NCBI GenBank assembly: GCA_963402885.1
Contig: OY727095.1
Span: 2,423,001 to 2,487,000 of the forward strand
Origin: Antedon bifida
Lineage: Eukaryota; Echinodermata; Crinoidea; Comatulida; Antedonidae
DNA: 64,000 nucleotides
Direction of reading: 5' to 3'
In this document: piece after piece, positions 44,201 through 56,200 of the stretch
How positions within the stretch are numbered: the first letter of the stretch is position 1
How the letters are laid out: every line of letters begins with the position of its first letter
Program-made: the position numbers and the translations under genes
The notes under the pieces: generated by a model
Databases searched by the model: none
What the model was told of the DNA's origin: nothing
What the model saw: only the letters and a program-made list of their open reading frames with translations

Positions 44201-47200
44201 GACTTACTTTAAACTTATTAAATTTCATTTCCGAAAGTAAACTTAAACATTAGTTTCTACTTAAGTTAATGTTTCTAAAAAGAACCACCATATTTTAGAT
44301 TCCCGAATTATAGGCAGGCGTTTTGCAGAAATGTTACTGCCAGAGCCTCCACAATCACTTACTCTAACATTGATTGGACAGTATTGAGTAATAAATTAGC
44401 ATAATTTTGCCTAAAATGTATGTAGTAAAGCTTTTCAAATAACAATTCATAAATTCAGACTTATTGATAAAACCACTACAAAGGTCATTCAGATATTTTG
44501 GTACTACGTAAACAAGCATGCGCCCTCTATCATTATTTTATATCTCGATAGGAAAACGCTTATTATAAGTATATTATGAAGAAGCACCCAAATGCCGATC
44601 TCAATGAACCCAAATACAGGGCACTATTTTCAGACGACTTTTTAAAAGTACGACAAAATTGGGCCAGTATGGTACCTGTTATTGTCCTCTTGTGTTTCTC
44701 TCTCGCTCTGTGGTTTGTGTGGCAAGTGTTGAGAGTGGTAGTTTCTTTGTTAATTTCATTATTTTTTGTAAGATTTTTCGTTACTTTGTTTTCTTCAGCG
44801 TTTGACTCAACTGTGGATGCATTTTTAAAAAACTTGTATAATTAAAGTGCTAAAATTTAAGAAACATTATAAAGAGCAAATTTAAAGTTTCTTCATTTTG
44901 GAACAGTGTTTGATAGTATGTTTTTTTTCAATTTTTTAACAGTTTTTTAACCACAATTTATAGTTTTTTTTATATCAAAACTGATTTTTTTGTTATAAAT
45001 AAATTTGAAATCAAAACAATATTGACAAACTACTACTGTATTAAATAATGATAAAATTAGATAGCATCTTCCAAACATTTTCAAATGGAAATTCACTTAT
45101 GCTTGAATTTCAAATTTGTCTTTGGTGTTTCATGAACCTACTACAGATATTTACTATTACAAGTTTTACAAAAATGTTTCCAAATAATTTTTTGTTAATA
45201 ATCTTCTCCTTTATCAATACTCTCTCTCTCTCTTGTCAGTATTATAGCTGATCCTGAAGAATGCTATAGACGCCAAGTTGTACTCTTTTATTTCTCATCT
45301 GAACTTAATCTCAATTTATTGTGACTTTTTATTATTCAAAAAAATCTTTTCTTTTAAGATGTAAAATGTGTGTAATATGATTCTCTAGTTATTATCAGTT
45401 AGGACAACTTTTTTTTTAAATTGTGTCAATATTTTTTGTCTTATGTATATTGTTTCTTTGGCTGTTTGATGAGTGTTTTGACTTCCAAACATCTTTGAAT
45501 TTCTGTTTTTGACTTGGCTGTGTAATTTCTCCATCTTTTTATTCCTGTTATATTCCCATATACTTTTTCCTTGTTTTGTATCTACCCCTTTTTACTACAA
45601 ATCCGTGGCTTTCGTTATATTTTTATGTAAACCTACCTAAACTTTTTAAAACTATTTATAATAATATACTGCCTGTCGATATTTACAGTTTTTTTTATTA
45701 TCTATAAAATATTTTTAATTATCTAAACTAAATTAAATATAGAAAATGTTTCTATACTGACTGTTTATATTTATATGTATACGTAATCCCTAGATTGTCT
45801 TATTCTAATCCACATCAGTTAACTGGATTATCCCTGTTTTGTCTTAATCTAATCCATTTAAGTTAATTGGATTATCCACTTTGTCTTATTCTAATCCATT
45901 TTAATATTCCGGATTATCCACTTGATGTCTTATTCTAATCCATCCGTTTAATAACTGGATTATCCATTTTTCATGTGACTTTTTGTAATCCTCGTTTGTA
46001 CTCTCTTAAAAATGTTAAACATAGTAATGGTTCCGGTAGGTGCACCATCTCTTGGTTCTAATGTAAATTTTATTTTAACTTTCTCTTTTATAGCTGTCTT
46101 TTTGTCTGTCTGTTTTTTCTCTGATTTTTAACATAAAATCAATTCTACACTACATTGTACACATTAAATTGTGTAATTCTTTTAATGAAATCTATAATTA
46201 TTTATATGTATAATATAATTTTAATTTCAAGATTAAAATCAAAGGTGTAGTAAAATAAATATATCATTTTGCTATACTTTGTATATTATTAGAAATATAA
46301 ATTTAAGGAATTTTTATTTTATTGCTTGAGCGTTTTGATTAGGCATGTGATGTTTTCGATAAATCTGGTAAATCGTTTGCAACAAACACTTTTGGGATGT
46401 TTATACGCACATTTCAAGATTGCTCCAGTGTTATTATGTCTTGCGACTGTTGGAGCAGTATTTCTGTTATGCGCCCTCTATTGTGTACGGCAATTTCAGT
46501 TGTGGATTATGTCCCCTTACTGCATTTATCTGCTTGATGTTTTTTTCTTTTTCTCTCTTTCTCTTCTTAGTCTGTCGTAGTAGTAATTACTATCTCAAAC
46601 AGTAGTGCTTTTCGGCGAATTTTAAATTAAAATAGGCATTTGCATCCTTTCTGTGTGTTACTACAACCCCTGGCAATGCATAGGTTTGCATCTTATTATT
46701 CTGGCTTCTTATGCCATGAATGTCAACAATAATATATACTATCCCTTTACAATTGTTTGATTTTATATCCGTGAAATATTTGCAGTCATGGCGGATGATA
46801 CGTAGCATGCATTGTTGTAGGATTTTGGAATGCATAATTTACATAAATTATTAAACAGGTGTTCATAAAGTGCACCTGTGATGTATCACTTTAGTGACAG
46901 GTGTCATTTTCTGTTATATTTATATGTATGAATGCTCTTTTTATAGAGGGGAGTGTTTGCCTGAAAAAAAAAATGCTTGCTAATAGATAAAATAAATTTT
47001 ATATGAACATGATATTCGTTTCTCAAACAGCTGCGTGATCAAAAACGAAAGGAATACTTGGCCAAAGTGGAACGTCGTAAAGCGTTGGAGCTAGAGCAAC
47101 GATCTCGCTTACAAGTTCCCGCAAATAATAATGTCTTAACTCTAACTGATCAGCCGCAAAATGGGTCCATTCAGGTATTTTGTTTGTTCACTGATGGGTC

Positions 47201-50200
47201 ATTTTTTTGACATATTTTCTTTAAATATTTTGGTGAAAAGCAAAAACATGCACCCATTCTGTATGCTTGTCTTTTCAGCTGAAACAATGTTGAGCACATT
47301 AATAATTGGCACATTCATATTTTAACACTATTATTACACTTGTTGTACATTTCATATTTTAACTGAAAATGATATTTCATTTATAAAGAAAGCATACAGA
47401 ATATCGAGATGTTTTATCTGCTTTTGTGGTTGCTATAACACATTACATTCAAATGCTTTTCACAAGGGTGGAATTCTAGGTATCATCAATTTCTACTCAC
47501 TTTCTTGACCATTTTTTTACTGCATGTTAATGTCTTTTGCATATTTAAAAACTTGATTTGCATATTCCAGGTGTTTGCACTGCAATATCAGAGGAACTGC
47601 ACTTCATAGACGCTTCTAATTACCATAATTAACCAATTCATCTTTCATAGCTTTTATGAAATAATAATGATTATAGGGCTTCAACTCATCTATATAAATA
47701 TGCTTTTCATTCATACTAAACTTTATCTCTAATTAAATTAATATTTGGGGAAATTTTCTGAAGTATAACGATAAGGTTTTAAACACGTCAAATAAACGTA
47801 TGCTATATTCCAGTCACGGAATTAACCTGTTAGCAAACAATTAGTAACTGTTGAATTTGTAACCAAAAAAAACTAATCAGACATAAATACATGTGGGCCA
47901 TATAAATATATTTTTATTAAGACCAGGAAAACAATAGCACAATTACATTGAGGATCCTGAAGCAGACCTTATCAAATAAGAAACCCCTTGTTACAAAGAA
48001 AGTGGAGTTGTGGCTTGGTGGTTATGATGGTCCCGTCACATGTCAGGATTTTGTCTAAGGACCAAATTACAACTCCACTCCCAAAGACTTGTAATAAGAC
48101 TTTGTTTATGTAGAGCATCTTGTGTATATGTTTGTCTTGTGAACCTCTGAGGGTCCCTAATGATCAGCAATTGCTGGATGGATCACCCTCATTAAATATG
48201 GTATAAAAAAAAATTTAAAAAAATACATTATATACACACAATTTGAATAGGTGTGGTCATAACATTGTGGAGACAATATATGGCCCTTTGCCAATACTAC
48301 TGTAATCTGATGATATTTAGTATTAATATTCTATGCATTTCAGCATTTACTACAACTATATTTGCACCACAAATTTCAACATAACTCAAACCGTATACAG
48401 TATATGATTCATTGGTCTCTTATACTAGTATTCACAATATTGAATAGGCTAAATCTTAAACACACTTGTACTGTATATCTAAATAAACACAATATTAAAA
48501 GATTGTGTCTTGGTATTTAGTTATATTTACTGTTAATATTTTGGGTAAACAAATGTATTAGAATTGATAGTACAGTAGTCTACTTATAATTTATTGGGCT
48601 CTTTTATTCATAAATTCTATGCAACCAAATTATTGAAATTGTGACTAATGATTTTTGTTTATTTCTCATGGCAGATCTGAGATTTTGAAATAGTGGGGTA
48701 TAGCGCATAATACTGCCGACTGCCCCCCCCCCCCCACCCCCCTTTGTAGAAAATGCATGCACTAAAATTATATGAACAAACACAGAATGAATCTGACAGA
48801 TCTTAAAAACATAGAATCTATGTATAAAAGGTTATTGGTGACAATGGGATTATTTTATTATTATTTTAAGTAGTGAATTAGGCGGTTGAAACATGATACT
48901 AAGCATCAAGACGAAGGATATAATACAACAACAAACTTTAATGTTAGTATCTTTTATAACCAAGGCGCAATTTTCAAAAGCAACAAATACAAAAATAATA
49001 ATTTTTTTATATAGTACAAATAGCAAATAATAGTTTAAAATGGCTCGTAGAAAAATAATAAGATTGTGAAATAGAAAAATCTTTAAGCAGACTGTTAGTG
49101 TTAAAAGTTACTATGAATAATTTATATTTTCTCAATTTACCAACTCCGTCTTTGCTATTGCTATATTAGCATCATCTCACCATACCATAATATATTATTA
49201 TAAACTCAAATTTCAAATTTAACAGTTATTTTTTTTAATCTAACAACTTAATATAGACATCCAGCCATATTGTAGCGGTTTCCATTATTTAAAGATGTTT
49301 TGTCCCCCAAAAAACATGAAAATGAAGATTAAGTAAGTCAGCCTTCAGACCAAAAAAATGTTTTCACTTTATATAAAGACAAAATAAATGGTAAAATTCA
49401 ACCAAAACCCCACTGACTTCCAGTCAATTTGATTATTTTTTGCTTTAACATCTAAAACAGTTCTTACTGTAATTTTCCATTGGTTTTGCTCTTTTTATCA
49501 TGTTTCAAACAAACATACTAATGTGGTAGTCTTAGTTGGGTTTTACAAGGCAGACTAACATCATTGATTTTGTTTTATTTATAAGTAGATTTGGAATAAC
49601 ATTTCTTCAAGGTTTCTTCAACAAACTCTCTATTATACTTCTTTCTTATCATGTTGGTGCTTAATCTCTCAAATCATTGTTATCATTATCATCACTTCCT
49701 AACAATAACAATTAAATTACTAACTAATTATGAAGAAAATGCAGTAATAAAAGCCATTTACTGTTAAGATTATGAAATCAAAATTTATTTTTTTAATGGT
49801 TGTATTTCATCATTTTCATAAAATTTTCCATATTTCGATATCTCCTGTCTAACAATAACTAATAGTTATATTAGTAAAGTATTAACTTTATGAGTATTAT
49901 ATTTACAGATAATTTTAAATTTCAATTTAGAAATAATTTACAGTTTAATAACTATTTCATCATAAATTTCTCTTAGAATGTTCTAAAACTTATCAGGTCT
50001 AAAATCATAAATTAAATGTTGAACATAATATATATCATACATTTTCATTTTTAAAAATTGTTTTCTCAAATTTGGTTTTTCCTTTCTAATAAGCAAAATA
50101 TGAATTCAATTTTTATTACGTAAATATATTAATAAAATTAATAATTAATTAAGAAACTATATTGAAACAAATTTTGTTTATATTATATTAATTATGGAAT

Positions 50201-53200
50201 ATTTGCAAATAATTATTCCAAATTGTCCATATATAATTGTACATTTATTACTTTTAATATTTTTACTTTTTATTAATTTATTGTGCAATCAATATGTTGA
50301 CAAGCATTAATTACCATAATAACATAATGTAATTAAATATTTTGGTGAATTAAATTTCTAAAAAAGATACATATTTTTGTATAAATTACAATTTTGGTAC
50401 AAATTTCTCATATTTGCTATCAACATGTATAAGAAAAAAGTATTTGAATCTACCTTTTATGTAAATACTTAAAAGATAGATTTTCCTATATCATAATGTT
50501 TTCTTTTAATTTAATGTTTTTTTGATTTCAGGACTCTATGGCGTAGATTACCAAAGCATGCAACAGGTTTTGACAGAAAACAGAGGCTTGAATATTTTTT
50601 ATTTATCATAAATACAATTTTTAAAACTTTTATTTTTTCTGAAATATAAATATGTAAATGTAAAGGGTTTTATATTTCTTTTGTATTGTTAAATATTATT
50701 GGAATGTTTGAGGTATAAACAAGTTTATAAACAAGTTTATAAACAAGTTTATAAACAAGTTTCGGCAGTTTTAGTATCAATGGCAATTGTACATATGTTG
50801 TTGAGTGTTGGTAATATTACAATACAAATATCAAGTGCAAATAAATTTAAAATTGAAATAATTGCAGCTGTCCACGATCGGCAGTAGTGGTAGTGATTGT
50901 TTATTTGGATGGATAAACTATGCAGGGTATTTGAAAGGATCCATTCTAGTATTCGGGTAACAGTCATAATATGATTGACAGTATTATTTCTTTGGATCTA
51001 TTGTAATGTGAGTGCAACAGTCATAATATAGATGGAGGGATTTACGTTGATCCATTCTAGTTTTTGAATAACAGTAATAATATAGTTTTTAGTATTTCTT
51101 CTTCGGAATCCATTTTATAGTGTGAGATGTAGGGTATTTACATGGATCCAATCTAGTATCTCATAGGATCAAATTCTTTATTTTTTAAGTTTACTATTTG
51201 TTTTCTAGAATAGTTTTGACGTGTAATATTGGCAATGCACTCAAGGTGGATATGTTTTATTGTAGATTTTATCGTGCAATTCCAATGTTTTAAACATTCC
51301 ATTGAGTTTGACATTTATTTTAGCTAATATTTATTTTCATCATTTATATAATTTTAAGCTTATATTTTTTTACTATTCTAAATATAAATCATTATTTGTC
51401 AAACAAATTAGTAATCATAATAAAATTATAACAATAAATAATTAGTAATACTTAATCATTTACTAATTAAAACTGTGACATTAAAAATCTAATAAATTAA
51501 ATTTGATTTAAATTTGAATATGCAAATATCCAAAACCATGTGTATGCAAATGATGTATCTGGACTTAAGTAATTTGCATACATAAAATTATATACTATGT
51601 ACATATATGTAAATATGAAAGAGTCTATATAAAATATAATTAATAATTGGGTTTTATGGGTACTATTAACTTACAGTATTGTATTATTAATAAATTATTC
51701 ATACTCATTTAATCAAGTTTTTAAGGTTTTAAGCAATTTTATTAAATTTAGCAATCTGTTTTCTGTTAGTTATGAATGTTTTAAGATTCAAATAAGACTA
51801 TTGATACAATATATTTATCTAAACATTTTCAGTGAAAATATATCTATCTACATTTTTTCTTTCAATTAATGGAAGATTTTTCATTTGAGGTGTTATTCAA
51901 AACATTTTTATCCTTTATATGTAAAAATCAAAACACAGATACAGCAGGCTACAGTTGTTTTCTCTAACTATAAGCAAGATTTCTTACTGAAAATAATTAA
52001 TATAAATAGTTTGGTAAATGGTTTTGATTATAAGTTCAATTAAAAAATAAAATATCAGCTTTTGTTTAAATTAGAAGGGTTTATTGGTTAAATATTCCAT
52101 TGCAATTTTAATACAGAACTTGTCTGCTTATTTATAGCAACTTTTTATGTAACTCGGATCTTTTTAACAAAGTTTATAATTTTAATTTTGACGCATCTGC
52201 CGATGTCTTTAAATATAATAATGCAACATTTATATAGTCCTGTTTCCAACTAAGACATGCCTTTTACAAAATGTTACGATTGATTCGCTGTTAGGACATG
52301 AATAAGACTTTATAACCAAATGTCATTCCTATGCAGAAACTTTGTAATTGGTGGTTTTTTATTTTGTTATTGGAAATAAATTTTAAAACTTGAAACAAAA
52401 ATTTGAGAAAATGTTTGCTCATTATTGAGTTTTATCAGCGTCGCCTTCACATTGGTTGTTGGTTACTCTATAGTGTTTGAAGTTTTTTGTTGATTCTCTG
52501 GTTTTCTTGGTATTGACATTTTGGTATTAATGGTTCCTTATTTGTTTTGGTTTATATCTGGTGTTTGAGGTAAGGTAAAAATACTACATATTCTAGTTTA
52601 ACATGGTACTTGGTTTTGATAACAAATTAACGTTGGTATGTATAATGGTATACAAATCCTCAATCCGTTATTTTTGGGTTCACAAGAATATACAGTTTTT
52701 TAATTTTGGGCTTTGTATGGGTTTTTCTGGATTTGTGTGAATCTTTTGGTGTTGGTATATAGTATTTGGTTTACTTACCTACAGGTGTTGGTTGATGCCT
52801 ATTGTATATGCTAATGTGGTATTTAACCATCCATGTATGCATTGGTGTTGGAACATTAACATAACATTATTTAGCAAAAAAAACAATAAAAATCATAGTT
52901 AAATTATGATTTAAATATTATTTTTTCTAAACAGATCATTTCATTGTTTCCGTAATTTCATTCACAAATTTCTTTTTCAGCTTTTTTATCATTTGAAATC
53001 AATTTGTTTGTATTGTTTTTGGGATTTGTTTTGTACTTTTGTTGTGTTGTATTTTTAAGATAATTTGATCAACCAGTGTGGTTAAATGTTTCATATTGAT
53101 TTTCATCCGCCTTCTCAGATTTGCAAAAGCTTATAATAATTTTGTTGATACATTTTATGAATTTTTATTTTCTTTATAATTGGGTAATTTTGTGGGAAAG

Positions 53201-56200
53201 ATTTAATGTAGATTAGTGGTTTTGGTAAAGTTTTTATTTTTTATTTGTTAATATTAACTATATAGATAGATTTAGGAGAGGGTAATATATATAACAACTT
53301 CCTAATAACTGCACTCATGAATAATTCATTAATTCTCCATTTGTAATTAACATATCACAGACCAGGGATAAATGATTAACTTCTCCCTTACCTACAAATT
53401 TTCATGTTACAATTGTCATTTTACACTTTTTTATTCTTTTGTCACTTGTCACAGACTGTGTCAATAACCTTTGTAAAATTTTTTTCTTGCATGAATTGGT
53501 CAATTTTAGATAATTCAAGATGCTAAGCAGGTAACCGCAAAAGAAGTGTTCACCCTAACTTATGTTCACCTGGTTCACCCAACACAATTTGCATGACTTT
53601 CTTGATATCTTTAATTCACAATTTTTGTGCACTTTTATATACTAACATATCCACATATTTTCTGCATAAGAGTCTTGTCATTTTTACAATTATATGACTA
53701 TACCCCATATGATATCCAAACCGGTTATATATATATATTTTTAACTATTTATCTTTTATCATATTTATATACAGTAAATAGTGCTATAAATTAATTTATT
53801 CTTAATATGAATATTAAATTCGATCCCTGAAAGTTTTATCTTTTCTTAGATTGAACACACCTCTCCTTCAATTCCTTTATGCCCAATGCAGAAGGCATGT
53901 TTCGTCAGAAATGTGTTGTATAACCATATAAAAATGTATAAATAATGTGTGCCACACCAAATTGATATATGTGGCCTCTGTGAATATAACTATGTTTTTT
54001 TAATACACCACAAACAAACCAATAAGCCACTATCAATCTGAAATTAAACCATGTATAATTCTTTAACATAATTGAAAATTGGTTTTAATATTTGGTTTGG
54101 TTTTTAATATTTAAAACCAAATTTTAAGGGTGGAAAATTACAAATTCAAATTTATAAAATTTATAAAAAATTGTGCAAGATACTTTTTGTAGAAACAATG
54201 TGCACATCTTTGAACTGCACTGGAACACACCCAGTTACATTTGAAACATACACGCACACAGAACACAAGGACACAAATGTGTTTAGAGCCGATATCTAGT
54301 GATAGGATTGTCCATTTTACCTCCTTGTTTGTTGTGATAGTCTAAGGTTTCCTGAAATAAAGCACTTTACAAAAGAATGCATTTACTCCATTTTTTCCCA
54401 TTTCTTGCATGATCTTTTGGTATATTTTAATCATGTGTTTTTTTCCAAAATTTTTTAAGAAGGCTTGTTTACTTGCCTTGGCATGATTCATTTATAATTA
54501 TTCCATTTTCAAGCACAGGTTTCAGAATTGATATTATAATTTTTATTCCAAATAAGAAAAAAAAAGAATCATTCATTCCATTTCTTTACCATATCTTACT
54601 CTATAATTTGTGTACAGCAGTTAGTAATCAATGTTAAAATAACAATTTGCATAAATAGAAAAATTGACCAAGTATACTACAAATTAAATATGCAAATTTT
54701 AAGTTTATGCAAACTTAATTGTACTAATTTGAATATTAAATGAATGTTACATACATCTTTTACAACACAAATCACTATTCCCTCCACTCAGGAGGTAACC
54801 GTATGTACACCCCTGTATATTACTTAATACTGTGTCTCAATGGGACCTGAATTAATAGAACTTTGTTATGTATATTAGCAGGTTTTCCTCTGATCCCCAT
54901 ATAACACAATAATTATATTGTTTGGTATATCTAGTCCAGGTTCTATATACCCCTATATTCACCCATGCTTAAATTCTGTACCTGTATAATATTCAACTAT
55001 ATATTATTATCTATTTTTCTTCACATTTTTTCTTCATGAATAGGTTTGCGCACATTTTTTCTATAATTATCATATATATATATAAATGCTGTTTATATAT
55101 TTATTAGCACTAAAATAATTTCATGACTGCAGTTCACTATGAAATTAATTATATCACCGCTTTGTCTCACATTTTATTATAATTTTTTGTAGCTTTATCA
55201 AGATTTTTACTTGATAATAAACATTTTTACATTACATTTTAAAGAAATGTTTAGACTGGAAATTAGATAAATTTGGTTTTGTCAACTTGTAGGGAAGAAC
55301 AAGCATGTGTTGATCTGAGCCTCCGTGGTTAAATAAAGTTAAATTGAATTGTATATGGAGGTGTACTGTACCACACATATTTGAACTTAAAATTCAATGG
55401 ATTAAAATCCATGATATTGTGGTCAGCTTATAAACATTACGTTGCCTAAATTGTTTGTTTCAAGTTTAGATTCTGTAACTTTTTAGACATCCAAAATTAT
55501 TGTTCTGGTCCATGTTTAAGAAATTGATATTAAAAAAAAATATAGTACTATAAGAATTAACTTGGAATGGTAATGTAGTGGTAAGTATACTGTGCAATTT
55601 ATTTAAAAATGTATATATAATATTATGAATAAGTAATAATCTTTTCTTTTGTTTACTTTTGTAGCAAACGAAGATGTTCAGTGCTATCGCTAGTGTTGTT
55701 AAGAAAGAAAAAACAACGCAACCGATGGACGCAGATCATATTCAGGATAAGGAATTGGAAATGCAGATAAAAAATGCTGCGCCTGTACACGCCCTACTGA
55801 ACATACAGGTGGATGGAGCTCCAAAAATGAGGGCGCAATCACCTATGCCGATCAGGTACTATATGTAATCTAGTGTTATTTACAATTAGAGATATACTGT
55901 CCCTCGAAAACATGAAAAATGAAGATTAATAATTAGATTATGAATAGGCCATTTTGTAATTTTAATAAAGTAAATCACTTCAACAGAAAAACGGTGAAAA
56001 ATAATGTTTTCACTTATAAAATAACAAAGCAAACGGTTAAATTCAATCAAAAACCCATTGCTTTTTATATAAATTAGGTTTTTTAAGGTAAATAATTTTT
56101 CTTCAAAGTGAATAACTATTATGAAACATAAAAATAGCATCAAAAACAAAAAATTAGAAACAAAAAATTTCAAGGGGACAATATGTCTTTAAATTGATGA

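Larger units (their letters stand above)
41793..47030. other. 5.2 kb intron with an unexplained coding-like ORF and a TAATCC array
   Basis: Contains CATC-rich low complexity (42000-42110), a membrane-protein-like frame (44552-44845), the TAATCC/GGATTA repeat (45784-45992) and a second hydrophobic frame (46335-46574). Confidence 0.6.
47175..55664. other. 8.5 kb intron
   Basis: Largest intron. Holds a SINE (48001-48200), a C-rich run (48723-48742), a partial MITE (49290-49460), a possible alternative terminal exon (50532), a 12-bp ATAAACAAGTTT array (50713-50762), an about 115-bp degenerate duplication (50928-51168) and long AT-rich stretches. Confidence 0.6.
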
